Below are positions 1-11,169 of a stretch of DNA of 64,000 bases, piece by piece. The position numbers were made by a program, and so were the translations under genes. The notes under the pieces were generated by a model. That model saw only the letters and a list, made by a program, of their open reading frames with translations. It was not told the DNA's origin and did no database searches. Source of the stretch: Talinum fruticosum (taxonomy: Eukaryota; Streptophyta; Magnoliopsida; Caryophyllales; Talinaceae); contig JAITYX010000129.1 of assembly GCA_021018815.1 (NCBI GenBank), positions 1-64,000 of the forward strand, given 5' to 3'. How positions within the stretch are numbered: the stretch's first letter is position 1; each line of letters opens with the position of its first letter.

Positions 1-2141
1 AATGAGTTTTGTTGTGATTATTGAATGTTTATGTGATAAAACGAAGCTAAGAAGTGGTTAGGACTAGATTAGGTTATGAGAAAATCAAACGGAACCGTGA
101 GTCCGAATCGAAACCTGAAGGAGCTTAGTAGTTGGTTAAGGCTAAGTTGGGATGCTGAAATTTAGAAGAAGTTAGGTTGCGTAGATATAAAGAATATTGT
201 GAAGATCACATATAGCCCTTAAGGAGGAAGAAGAGGTGAATTGGGTATAAATGGTGAATTAATGCTTGAATTAAACCTTAGAGATTTCCTATGAACTAAA
301 CATGAAGGTAAGTGAAGCTAGCGGAAATTAAGTGATGAAAGGTGATTAAGAACTATATAACTAACGACGGGCGAACAATAGTTGATTAATAAGGTAGAGA
401 TATTAAATGGAAATTTGAGGTTGGGAAACGGCAAGTTGGGGATGGTGAGGTTAAACTACGTTGAAGGCGTGTCTAAGATCTTTGAGAATAAATTGAACTA
501 AAAGGATGACTGAAGCTAAAGGAAACTCGGTAAAGTAAGTTTAAGAGTACATGGTTGAATGTGGTCAAAAGAGATTTGTTTATAAAGTAGAGACATAAAT
601 TGAGGAATTGAGGTAAAGACAGTAAATTGTGAAGTAGTTGAAACGTTGAATTAGGAGGTATCTACTTGTGGTTATTGTGGCTCGAGAAAACAAAATTAAG
701 CTTACTAAATTGATGGATTGGGAAAGGCATAGTTGGAAAAGAGCGGAGAATGACTGCTTACATTGAATGATGGCTATTCGTGTTAAGTGATTTCTTTACG
801 TGATGTTCAAAAGTAGTTTTGAAAGGAATTTTCTATTTTACGTTAAATGATCCTTGAAAGCAACTTCTAATGAATTACCTTTCGAGACGTGATTCTATTT
901 TAAAGAAGTAAATTTGATTGAGAAATTGAATTTGGATGAATGACACGTAGTGCTATGCCTTCCAATGTGTCAAACTAGTTTGAGAAAGTGAATTTATAAG
1001 GGTGACACATGGTGTCATGACTTCCTTGATGTTAAATTGATTTGAGAAAGCTGTGAAGTGAATGTGCTGAATGAATGTGTGCAAAATTTTTTTGAATTGA
1101 CTGGCTACGGATCGTTTAGCATACCGAAGGGTTCGAACTAGGGGACGCCCAACTAGAAACTTCGAGGGAAGGGTTTTAATAGAAGTCTTGCAGTTGCGGG
1201 ATGCCCGATTTGAGACTTGCTTGGAGATAGGTCCCGAGAGCCGTTTGTTTAGGGTCGCGCCCTAGAAATTAAGAAGTGCTAGTTCGAATCCTATGAAGGA
1301 CTAAAAGTTGATTAAGTCCCAAAAGAATTGTTCATGAATGTGAAATCTTGGTTTTAAATGATTAAAGAGTCGTGATATTTGCGTTGCCGGAGATTTCATT
1401 GAAAGTATCGAGATTTGTACTATGTGATTACGTTTTAATTGATTTCATTACTATGAGTAATATGCACAAAAAATTTCCATTTTAAGGGTGTAAGACTCTA
1501 GTGAGCCCGTGGTTTATTGCTCACCCCCATAAATTTCCCCACTTTCCCCTCCCAGTTGCAGGTACTCCTTGATACGGTCGGTCTGGGATGCTTGCCTTGA
1601 TGGTGATTGTGAGTGGAAGTAGGTTAATGCATTTTTCTTGTTTAACATGCTGTATATATTTGGTTACTTATGTAAAGAGACAGTAATATGTAGTAAGCTT
1701 AATGTATATACAAAGACCCGAACTAGTAGCTCCGATAAGCCGGACATTTCCTTTCTTTGGCAATTTTGATCTCAAGCGCTTGCAAATTTAGTTTTTAGCT
1801 TAGTTCGTGACTTGTGTTGTAAACTAGTTCGAAATGTGAGTTTATGGTTGCGAATATACTCCGGTGTGTGGCTGTTAAGTCTGTGTACTCCGAGTGTGTG
1901 GCTCGTTGGGTTTTATTGTGACTTTTATGCAGGTTTTAAGGCCTTTTAGCCAATGGGTTGAGCCATATTTCAAACAGAACTCGCCAAAATTTTTAGAAAA
2001 CTCCTAACCCTTGTGGAGAATTTCATTCCTTACCCTTAAGTTGGATTAAGATAGCTAAGTCAACAAACGAGTGAGCCTTGGGAGTTCCTTTGAGGAACTC
2101 TAGCGGTGTAATACTCCTAGGGTGAGTTTTGGGGTGTTACA
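1..2141 (+). repeat. 5' LTR of the Tekay-like element, truncated by window start
   Basis: Positions 1-2141 align almost co-linearly with 7532-9671 of the 3' LTR and end in the same GGGGTGTTACA. About 670 bases of LTR start lie outside the window. By eye the two copies differ by about 10 percent substitutions plus many 1-2 base indels, so this is an old insertion. No real coding sequence was found. A short palindromic GTGAGC...GCTCAC motif at 1501-1525 is shared with 9032-9056. Confidence 0.93.
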
Positions 2142-2146
2142 TTTTA

Positions 2147-2157
2147 TGGAATCGAGC
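2147..2157 (+). other. Primer binding site, initiator-Met tRNA type (degenerate)
   Basis: Five bases after the LTR end, the sequence TGGAATCGAGC resembles the usual plant retrotransposon primer site TGGTATCAGAGC with one substitution and one lost base. Minus-strand DNA synthesis would start here. The position right after the LTR supports the call. Confidence 0.7.
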
Positions 2158-2368
2158 ATTAGGATCACGCAATTTAGCTCCAATTAGGTTTCATGACCTA
2201 AAGCATAGGATATGTGTACTATATGTGATTATATGTGCATTGGTTGCTGCCTTACTTATCTTTTAATCGTTATTCGTATTCACGCATTTGAGATAGGCAT
2301 CCCTCTATTAGAATTTCATAGTAATAACGCGCTTAGTTGAGGCATCGTTTTGTTTTGATCACTTTAAA

Positions 2369-3222
2369 TGCCTCCGTGAACAGAGCAAGTTCCACGTCCA
2401 CCCCTTCACCTCCATGGCCTACAAGCAATGGAACCGGTCTACTAGTTTCGAAATGAAAACCCCTAAATTTGCCGAAGGGACAGACCCTTTAGTGTACGAG
2501 GAATGGTTATTAACTATGGAGGGTCTCTTTGAGGTAATGGAGTGCCTAAAGCGGTTCAAGGTACAATTAGCCACCCATCGGTTTGAACGCGAAGCCCGAT
2601 TTTGGTGGCAAACAGTTAAGCCCCGTGAGGGAGAATTTGCACAAACTTGGTGAGAACCGAAGGAAGTACTGGGGCAAAATATTATCCTAAAGATGTGAAA
2701 TGGGCCAAGGAGCAAGAATTTCTCCAACTTAGGCAGGGAGAGAACATGAATGTGGTGGAATATGCTCGCCAAGTTCAACGAGTTGAGTCGGTTCACACCT
2801 GTCCCAGGTGGCGGCCAAGGAGATGCGGATGGATAGGTTTGAACATGGGTTAAGGCCCAATTTGAAGAATAAAGTGGTTGGCCATGTCTTCACAAATTTC
2901 TAGGAAATGTTTCAAAGGGCTTTTAAAATCGAAAAGGTGTTAAATGAAAGTGCGGCGCCAAAGACAGACCCAACTCTAAATCAAAAGGAGGTATGGGTAT
3001 AGTGATACCTTCTCTCAATCCGGCCAAGCTGTAAAAAGATTCGATACGCGAGGTAATTGCTCCCAAGGTCAACATCGCTTCAAGGGGATGATCACTAGCT
3101 CTGTAAAAGTGTGGTCGCTGTTACTCGGGAGCATGTACGGGAGAAAAGGGGCCATTCTTTGGGTACGAAAGATATGGACACTTCATAGCGCATTGTCCCG
3201 AAGAAACCGGAACTAATCGGGG
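2369..3222 (+). pseudogene. gag: Tekay gag (capsid/nucleocapsid) pseudogene
   Basis: The probable start is the ATG at 2369 (MPP, followed at once by a stop). The longest open piece begins at 2414 and contains DPLVYEEWLLTMEGLFEVM, RFEREARFWWQTVK and, after a frameshift, AKEQEFLQLRQGENMNVVEY, which are typical of chromovirus capsid. A degenerate zinc knuckle follows near 3150-3200 (GYERYGHFIAHCP), where the first cysteine is lost. The encoded protein would have packaged the RNA. At least three frameshifts or stops break it. Confidence 0.85.
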
Positions 3223-3224
3223 TA

Positions 3225-3915
3225 TTGGACAGAGGCAACGAGTATAAACCTCAATCCTCCTCACAACAAGGTCAACCCTCAGCTAGGAACAGGAAGGAAG
3301 GGAAGAAACCCCGGGTAGGTGGGAGAGTCTACAGCCTTATCGAAGAAGAAAGAAATGGAGGACCTCAACAACAATGCGGTATCCCTAACAACGTTGGTAT
3401 CAACGACGAGGAAATGGAGAACCCTAGCGACGTAGTGCCGGGTATGGTACTCCTCGACAACCTATATGTCTATGTTTTATTTGATTCAGGAGCAACCCAT
3501 TCATTTGTGAATTCTGAATTTGCTAAAAAGTTGTCGTGTAAACCTCGCTATGGTAAATGCTAGACATCGCATATCAACCCCAGTAGGGTCGGTAGCTCAA
3601 ACTGATGTGATATATAGAGATTGTCCATTAAATATAGATGGCATAATCTTTTCTGCAGATTTGATGGACTTAGACATACTAGATTTTGATATTATCCTTG
3701 GGATGGATTGGTTGTCAAAGCATAAGGTAGTCATAGATTGCAATAAGACACTAGTATCCATGATGACTCCTGAAGGAGAAAGGTTGGAGTTTAGAGGGAA
3801 TAGCCTTGAGAAGACGACTCTTCTCGTTTCCGCAGTACGAGCGTGCAAAATGCTTAAAAGGGGATGTCAAAGGTACTTGTGTGTCTGTGGAACTAGCCGA
3901 ATCGGGGAGAGATCC
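3225..3915 (+). pseudogene. pol: Tekay aspartic protease domain
   Basis: The active-site motif LFDSGATHSFV is present near 3478-3510. It is followed in a second frame by DIILGMDWLSKHKVVIDC, the flap/second half typical of Ty3-gypsy protease. A frameshift near 3545-3560 separates the two halves. The domain would have cleaved the Gag-Pol polyprotein. The catalytic Asp is intact, but the reading frame is not. Confidence 0.88.
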
Positions 3916-4680
3916 ATGTGGAAAGTATACCCATTGTGAGAGAATTTAGAGAAATATTCAAAGAGGTGCAAGGGCTACCTCCGGATCGAGAAGTTGAGTT
4001 CACCATAGACTTAGTGGCGGGCACTATACCTATATCTAAGACACCGTATAGAATTGCACCAGTGGAGTTGGCTGAGTTAATGGCCCAATTGCAAGAGTTA
4101 CTTGGATAAAGGGCTAATTCACCCCAGCGTTTCACCTTGGGGAGCACCAGTACTCTTTGTAAAAAAGAAAGATGGTAGCCTAAGGTTGTGTATCGATTAC
4201 TAGGAATTGAACAAAGTGACCATTAAGAATAAGTATCCGCTCCTAAGAATAGATGACCTCTTTGATCAACTTGGAGGCTCATATGTCTTGTCAAAGATCA
4301 ACTTAAGGTCGGGCTACCACCGAGTTGAGAATCAAGAAATATTCCTAAGAGTGCTTTCGGGACACGATATGGTCATATGAGTTCCTAGTTCTTCCATTTG
4401 GGCTTACTAATGCTGCTGCTCTGTCTTCATGGACTTCATGAACAGAGTGTTCCACCCTTTCCTTGATAAGTTCGTACTTGGTCTTTATTGATGAAATCCT
4501 CATATATTCCAAAGGTAGAAAGGAACATGAAGAACACATGAGGACAGTACTCTAGACCTTGCAAAGGTATTAGTTATACGCCAAACTCAAGAAATGCGAG
4601 TTTTGGTTAGAAAAATCCAGGTTTTGGGGCACATAGTGTCCGGAAAGGGCATATCTGTGGACCTAGCTAAAACGAAGCCA
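3916..4680 (+). pseudogene. pol: Tekay reverse transcriptase domain
   Basis: The domain opens with [14 protein letters not shown] and [15 protein letters not shown], then after a stop continues with a [18 protein letters not shown] block at 4138-4175 and RLCIDY at 4182-4200. The catalytic box near 4480-4510 reads VFIDEILIYSK, so the second Asp of the usual IDD pair has become Glu. Several frameshifts interrupt it, with stops at 4108 and 4200. It is a clear but dead RT. Confidence 0.88.
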
Positions 4681-4682
4681 TA

Positions 4683-5294
4683 GTGAATTGGCCAAGGCCC
4701 ACGAACGTATTTGAGGTAAGAAGTTTCTTAGGTATTGCGGGCTACTACTGCAAGTTTATGGAAAACTTTTCCAGGATTTCTCTTCCTCTCACTTCGTTAA
4801 CACGCAAAGGCAATAAGTTTGAATGGACTCAAAAGTGTGAGGATAGCTTTCAAGAGCTAAAGAGACGGCTAGTGTCAGCCCTAGTTTTAGCAATTCCCAA
4901 GGGAACGAAGGATTCATTATATACGAGTGATGCTTCGGGAAAAGGGCTTGGATGCGTATTGATGCATAATGGTAAAGTGATTGCTTATGCATCACGACAG
5001 CTAAAGACATATGAAGAAAATTACCCAACTCATGACTTAGAGTTAGCCGTAGTAATCTTCGCACTAAAAATTTGGAGACATTATCTATATGGTGTAAGAT
5101 GCGAGATTTATACGGATCATAAAAGTCTCAAGTACATCTTTACACAAAAGGAATTAAACATGAGGCAGCGGAGATGGGTAGAACTTCTAAAGGATTATGA
5201 TATGGAAATCAAATACCATCCATGTCAAGCAAATGTGGTGGCAGATGCCCTCAAGCAAGAAAACAGGGCGGTAGCTTGTTTGCTCACCGAGTAA
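4683..5294 (+). pseudogene. pol: Tekay RT thumb/connection and RNase H domain
   Basis: This is the longest intact stretch of the element, about 200 residues. RT-side motifs are [19 protein letters not shown] and an [15 protein letters not shown] block. The RNase H part follows with [53 protein letters not shown] and NVVADAL, matching the DAS, DLEL and TDH signatures of Ty3-gypsy RNase H. A stop replaces the end of the usual VADALSR motif region at 5294. The domain would have degraded the RNA strand of the hybrid. Confidence 0.93.
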
Positions 5295-6846
5295 AGACCA
5301 ACGAATAAGGGAGTTAGAAAAATTTAATGTTGAGGTGATACTACCAAATGACCAAGGCTATTTAGTAGCTATACAAATGAAGTTCCCCTTGGTAGACAAG
5401 CTCAAAGAACTTCAAAGTTCGGATTCGGAATTGATGGAAATCAAGAAGGGTGTAGAGGAGAATCAGATTAAGGAATTTAGCATTAAGAACGAGACGCTTT
5501 GGTATAAAGGAAGGCTATGCGTGCCCAATGTCGGTGAGTCGAAAAGAGAACTGATGAAAGAAGCTCATAACTCGGCATTCACAATGCATCATGGAAGTAC
5601 GAAAATGTACCATGACCTAAAAAGTCATGTCCGGTGGATAGGAATGAAAAGGGATGTAGTAGAATTTGTAGCCCATTGTCTCACATGCCGGTAGGTGAAA
5701 ACTAAACACCAAAGACCGGAAGGGTTGCTGCAACCTTTACCAATTCCTGAATGGAAGTGGAAGGATATCAACATGGATTTAATCACGGGGTTACCCAAGA
5801 CTCGAAACAACATGATTGCATATGGGTAGTAATCGATAGATTGACAAAGTCAACCCATTTCCTTGCAATCAAGATAGCTTTCACGTCTCAACAACTAGCC
5901 GACCTCTATATAGCTGAGATAGTCAGGCTTAATGGTGTTCCTCTCAACATCTTATCGGATCGGGGACAGTAAGTTCATCGCTAAGTTTTGGCATGGGTTT
6001 CAAGAGCCGATGGGTAAAAGTCTCCACATAAGCACGACTTTCCACCCGGAGTCCGATGGGCAGCCGGAACGTACAATTCGGACTTTGGAAGACATGTTGA
6101 GAGCATGTGCCATGGATTTTATAGATAACTGGGATAACAACCTACCATTAGTTAAATTTACCTATAATAACGAGCTACCATGCAAGTCTAGATATGGCTC
6201 CATATGAAGCATTGTATGGTCGTCGGTGTAGAACTCTCGTGTGTTGGAATGAGGTGGGAGAAAGAATACCCTCTAAGGTTGAAATAATAGATCAATCCAC
6301 AAAGGCGGTCAAGATAATACGAAAAAGGTTGTGGGCAGCCCAAGATAGATAAAAAGGTTATGCGGATCTAAAGCGGAGACCCTTAGAGTTCCAATTTAGG
6401 GATCATGTGTTTTTAAGAGTCTCTCCGCTAAAATGGAACTTAAGATTTAGGCAAAAAGGTAATCTTAGCCCTAGATTTGTGGGACCCTTTCAAATCTTGC
6501 AAAGGATTGGTTACTGTGGCTTACAGATTGGCTTTAACACCCGCTGTTCAAGGCATTCATGAAGTCTTCCATGTATCTAACCTTCGCAAATATGTGTTGG
6601 ATCCGGAGCACGTCGTTAAACATGAGACCTTAAAGGTTAAGGAGAACCTTACATTTGAGGAAGAACCGATCCGTATCCTACAAAGACAAGAGCGGAAGAT
6701 TAGGACTAAAACCATTCCGTATATCAAAGTACTCGGAAGCACCATAAGTTAGGCTGAAGCGACATGGGAGCCGAACATGAGATACTCGGAGAAGTACTCC
6801 GATCTGTTTACAGCAGGTATCACAATTTCGATGACAAAATTTTTTT
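5295..6846 (+). pseudogene. pol: Tekay integrase with C-terminal chromodomain-like tail
   Basis: The zinc-binding HHCC region is seen at 5570-5694 (AHNSAFTMHHGSTKMYHDL ... HCLTC). The catalytic core supplies Asp in [13 protein letters not shown] (about 5823-5862), Asp in ILSDRGQ (about 5950) and Glu in DGQPERTIRTLEDML (about 6055-6095), so the D,D,E residues survive although frameshifts split them. A GPF...RLALTP block lies at 6480-6545. The tail PIRILQRQERKIRTKTIPY and, after a stop, AEATWEPN resemble the chromovirus chromodomain, which targets insertion to chromatin marks. The last codons end about 6846. Confidence 0.88.
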
Positions 6847-6861
6847 AAAGAAAGGGAGAAA
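6847..6861 (+). other. Polypurine tract of Tekay element
   Basis: The purine run AAAGAAAGGGAGAAA lies immediately before the TG that opens the 3' LTR, as expected for the primer of plus-strand DNA synthesis. Confidence 0.85.
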
Positions 6862-9671
6862 TGTAAGACCCGAATTTCGAGTAGATTAATTTATAGTTAA
6901 ATTAAACTAAGTATTTATACGTAATTTATTTTATGTGATTATTATGTGCTTATGTGTTTATACAGACTTAATTAATAAAGGTAATTGCTCATTTCATTGC
7001 TATTAAACGAAATAGAAACCCGGGCGGACTTATGTTTAATTATCCGTATTCTACCCCTCTCAAAAAAGAAAAGGGGGTTAGTATTGCGAAGCGAGTGCTG
7101 GCAAGCACCTGATGGAAACCACCGAAAAGGAAAAGAACGATAGAATCGAACGTAACTAGGAAACGGGAGAGAGAGATCGAGCGAGGGAGATAGAGCGAGA
7201 CCGAGAGGGCGAGCGAGTGTGAGGGCGAGGAAAAGAGGCCGGAGACCGGTGTACTAAACGACGAGCGACAATGAGGCGGTCGGCGAGGGCGAGGGAAACG
7301 GCAAGGCCCGAAGGAGAGCGAAATCGAGACCAGGAAAGGGGAAGCGAACACGAGGGCTGAGGGAGGCAATGGGTGAACGCGGGAACCGTGGCAAACGACA
7401 AGTGTCGGGCACGGAGGAGGGCGGCGGAACCGGGGCTGGCAGCAGGGAAAGAGGAAGGAAAGGGAGAAACTAACCAAGCTAATCGTGGTAGGTAGTCTTA
7501 TACTCTAAACTGTTAGTAATTTCGAAACCCAAATGTTTTTTTGTGATTATGGATTGTCTATGTGATAGAACAAAGCTAGGAAGTGGTTAGGACTGAATTA
7601 GGTTATGAGAAAATCGAATGGAACTATTGAGTCCGAAGTAGAAACCCGAAGAAGCTTTGTAGTTGTTTAAGCCTCGAGTTGGGATGTTGAAATTTAGAAG
7701 AAGTTAGGTTGCATAGATATAAAGAATATTATGAAGATCTCAAATATCCTTTAAGGAGGAACAGGAGGTGAATTCATTATAAATGGCAAATTGATGCTTG
7801 AGTTAAACCATGGATATTTCTTATGAACTAAACATAAAGGTGAGCAAAGCTAGTGGAAATTAAGTGATGAAAGGTGATTAAGAACTATATAACTAACGAC
7901 GGGCGAACAAGAGTTGATTAATAAGGTAGAGATATTAAATGGAAATTTTAGGTTGGGAAACGGCAAGCTCGGGGATGGTGAGGTTAAACTACGCTGAAGG
8001 CGTGTCTAAAATATTTGATAATGAATTGAACTAAAAGGGTGAATGGAGTTAAAGGAAACTCGGTAAAGTAAGTTTAAGAGTATATGGTTGAATGTGGGCA
8101 AAAGAGATTGGCTCATAAAGTAGAGACATAAATTGAGGAATTGAGGTAAAGACGAGTAAATTGTGAAGTTAAAACAATAAATTAGGAGGTATCTACTTGT
8201 GGTTATTATGGCTCGGAAAATGAAATTAATCTTACTAAATTGATGGATTGGGAAAGGCGTAGTTGGAAAAAAGCCGAGAATGACTGCTTTCATTGAATGA
8301 TGGCTATTCGTGTTAAGTAATTTCTCTACGTGATGCTCAAAAGTAGTTTTGAAAGGCGTTTTGTATTTCAGGTGAAATGATCCTTGAATACAACTTCTTG
8401 CGAATTACCTTTCGGACATGATTCTGTTTTAAAGAAGCAAATCTGATTGAGAAATTGAATTTGGACGGATGGCACGTAGTGCTATGCATTCTAGTGCGTC
8501 AAACTGATTTGAGAAAGTGAATTTATAAGGGTGACACGTGGTGTCATGCCTTCCTTGATGTTAAATCTATTTGAGAAAGTCTGTGAAGTGAATGTGACAA
8601 ATGAATATGTGCAAATTGTTTTGAATCGACTTGTTATGGATCGTCTAGCATACCGAAGGGTTCGAACTGGGGACGCCCAGCTAGAAACTTCAAGGAAGGG
8701 GTTCTAACAGGGGTCCTGTAGTGGCAGGATACCCGATCCGAGACTTCTTAAAGATAGGTCCCAGGAGCCTTTTGTTCGAGTGTTGCGCCCTAGAAATTGA
8801 GAAGTGCTAGTTCGAATCCTTTGAAGGCCTAGAAAGTTGATTCAGTCCCAAAAGAATTGTTCATGAATGTGAAATAGTGCTTTTAAATGATTAAAGAGTC
8901 ATGATATTTGCGTTGCCGGAGATTTCATTGAAAGTATCTAGATTTGTACTATGTTATTACGTTTTAATCGATTTCATTAATATGAGTAATATGCGCAAAG
9001 AATTTCCATTTTAAGGGTGTAAGACTCCGGTGAGCCCGTGGTTTATTGCTCACCCCCATAAATTTCCCCACTTTCCCCTCCCAGTTGCAAGTACTCCTTG
9101 ATATGGTCGGCTGGGATGCTTGCCTTGATGGTGATCGTGAGTGGAAGTAGGTTAATGCATTTTTCTTATTTAACATGTCTGTATATATTCGGTTACTTAT
9201 GTAAAGAGACGAGTAATGTGTAGTAAGCTTAATGTATATACAAAGACTCGAACTAGTAGCTCTAATAAGCCGGACATTTCCTTTCTTTGGCAATTTTGAT
9301 CTCAAGCGCTTGCAAATTTAGTTTTTAGCTTAGTTCGTGACTTGTGTTGTAAACTAGTTCGAAATGTGAGTTTATGGTTGCGAATATACTCCGGTGTGTG
9401 GTCTGTTAAGTCGTGTACTCGAGTGTGTGGCTCGTTGGGTTTTATTGTGACTTTTATGCAGGGTTTAAGGCTTTTTAGGTTATGGGTTGGACCATATTTC
9501 AAACGAGAACTCAGCCAAAATTTTTATAAAACTCCTAACCCTTGTGGAGAATTTCATTCCTTACCCTTAAGTTAGATTAATACCACTAAGTCAACACCGA
9601 GTGAGCCTTGGGAGTTCCTTTGAGGAACTCCGGCAGTGGAATACTCCTACGATTGGTTTTGGGGTGTTACA
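6862..9671 (+). repeat. Complete 3' LTR of the Tekay-like element (2.81 kb)
   Basis: The LTR begins TGTAAGACCCGAATTTC and ends GGGGTGTTACA, a TG...CA boundary that matches the end of the left copy. A purine-rich (GA) block occupies about 7140-7480. The rest is AT-rich and non-coding. Conceptual ORFs inside it are by-products of the GA-rich composition. The insertion duplication cannot be checked because the left end of the element is outside the window. Confidence 0.93.
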
Positions 9672-10252
9672 AAATTACAACTTGTCAAGAGGAGAAACCA
9701 GTTATCATTGGTTCAATGTACTGTCCTAGTCAGAATCTAAAGCGGAACAACTTGCAATTTTAATCATTTCTGTTCTTAGTTAAGATTAATCTTGTAATTA
9801 GTGTTAATTAATTATGACTAGTCATAACGTTTCCTTAAATATTAGGAAAGATACTTTTGGCATGAAATGGTTTTTGTAAAAGGCCTTCCCATTGATGTAC
9901 GAAAAGACTTTTGATACACTTTGTGTTTCAACCTAGAAAGTCCTGAGTGAATCGACTTTCTACCCAAAATCTACTAGTTGCTTGTATCTTGGTTTGGCAA
10001 CCAAGTGGTGTTCTTCTAGGTCTTAGAAAATGAACCCTATTAGATCACTCCATGGCCAATTTTTAAGCTACTCCTTGTTGGCTTAGAAGTGGAGTGAATC
10101 CCTTCGAAAGTCGGTTTGGTTCTATCCTTCCAACTTCTACTATCAACTTACTTATCCTTCCCTTTATTCCATTCCCTTACCCCTGATTTCTTCTCTAATT
10201 GGTCACCAATTGTTGACGATATCTACCACCACATATAAGTTTCCCACCCCCT
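9672..10252 (+). other. Probable LTR/leader remnant of the Reina-like element
   Basis: There is no coding sequence here. The stretch lies directly upstream of the Reina-like gag remnant and is AT-rich with a pyrimidine-rich end (10130-10200). It could hold the short LTR and untranslated leader normal for this group. I could not define a TG...CA pair or a primer binding site, so this is positional inference. Confidence 0.4.
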
Positions 10253-10640
10253 ATGCCACCGGAACTTAACTCGGACACATCATTTAGTTTCGAGCCGGGT
10301 TTGGTGCCATCAAGTGGTGTTAGAGCTCTTGGATCCCCTCCTGTCATTTGTGTACCCTTCCACCCCAAAACACAAAATGCCAAAAACAATCACAATGAAC
10401 CCCCGGACCTAGCCTTGAATAGAGGCTTCAGCAACCAATGAAAACAAAGCAAACTTTGGAAGCACAAGTTGAATACCTAACTCAATATTTACGATCCATA
10501 TTGAAGGAAAACCACTAGAGTCCGAGAGACTCGGAAACAAGTGCTGGAGAATATAAGACTCAGGAAGAGCCTGAATCATCGGGTGATAGAGAGTTTATAA
10601 TCCTTAGAAAACCCCCTCTAGGTTCGAGGAGGTAGAAGGT
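10253..10640 (+). pseudogene. gag: Reina-like gag remnant
   Basis: The open piece starts MPPELNSD at 10253, a common start of Reina/CRM gag. A helix-like segment QVEYLTQYLRSILKEN is readable at 10466-10515 in another frame. The capsid core and zinc knuckle expected next are absent, and the sequence passes almost directly to protease. Most of gag has therefore been deleted. Confidence 0.6.
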
Positions 10641-11150
10641 CGGGAGCAAAAAGAAAGCATCTTTAAATCGAGATGCATAGTAAAAGGCAAGGTGTGCACT
10701 ATGATCATAGATGGAGGAAGCTGCACTAATGTGGCATCTCAATCTATGGTGGATAAGTTGAAGTTGCCTCTTGTTGCTCATCCAAATCCTTACAACATCT
10801 AGTGGCTTACTCAACGAGAAGGTATTCGCATCATTTCTAGATGCCTTATTTCCTTATTCATTGGAAAATCATATAGGGATGAGATTTGGTGTGATGTGGT
10901 TCCCATGGATGCATGTCATTTAATCCTAGGAAGACCATGGTTGTATGATAGACATGTGAAGCATGACGGTAGATTGAATACATATACATTTGTTAAGGAT
11001 AAGAAGAAAATTACCCTCACTCCTCTTAAACCCACTCCGACTCGAAACCCTAAGAAACCCTCCCTCGATTTCTGTCTTGTTTACTGAATTGTTAAGGTCA
11101 CATCAGCATGTGTTTGAATCCCTCAAACTCATGCTTATGCTAGCCAGAAG
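10641..11150 (+). pseudogene. pol: Reina-like aspartic protease and linker
   Basis: Reading across a stop, IVKGKVCTMIIDGGSCTNVA (10677-10736) gives the active site. It is followed by SQSMVDKLKLP and, from 10896, VPMDACHLILGRPWLYDR and NTYTFVKDKKKITLTPL. DGGS instead of DSG is normal for this chromovirus group. The reverse-strand open frame over 10560-10814 is antisense to this domain. Confidence 0.85.
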
Positions 11151-11169
11151 CTACCCCAGTCATTTCTAA

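Larger units (their letters stand above)
1..9671 (+). mobile_element. Tekay/Del-like Ty3-gypsy chromovirus (5' end outside window)
   Basis: The element is bounded on the right by a 2.81-kb LTR ending at 9671. On the left it has the matching 2.14-kb LTR remainder that starts at the window edge. Between them lie, in order, a Met-type primer binding site, gag, aspartic protease, RT, RNase H, integrase, a chromodomain-like tail and a polypurine tract, which is the Ty3-gypsy order. Very long LTRs, the [10 protein letters not shown] motif before RT and a C-terminal IPYIKVL...EATWE block fit the Tekay/Del chromovirus lineage. All domains are frameshifted or stopped, so the copy is not autonomous. 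The lineage call is from family knowledge; the structure is seen directly. Confidence 0.88.

Noticed and set aside
7040..7477. Minus-strand open frame of 145 codons with Ser/Pro/Arg-rich protein
   Set aside because: It lies wholly inside the 3' LTR in the GA-rich block. Absence of stops is explained by composition, and no motif is present.
10560..10814. Minus-strand open frame of 84 codons
   Set aside because: It is antisense to the Reina-like protease (IVKGKVCTMIIDGGSCTNVA on plus), which has clear homology.
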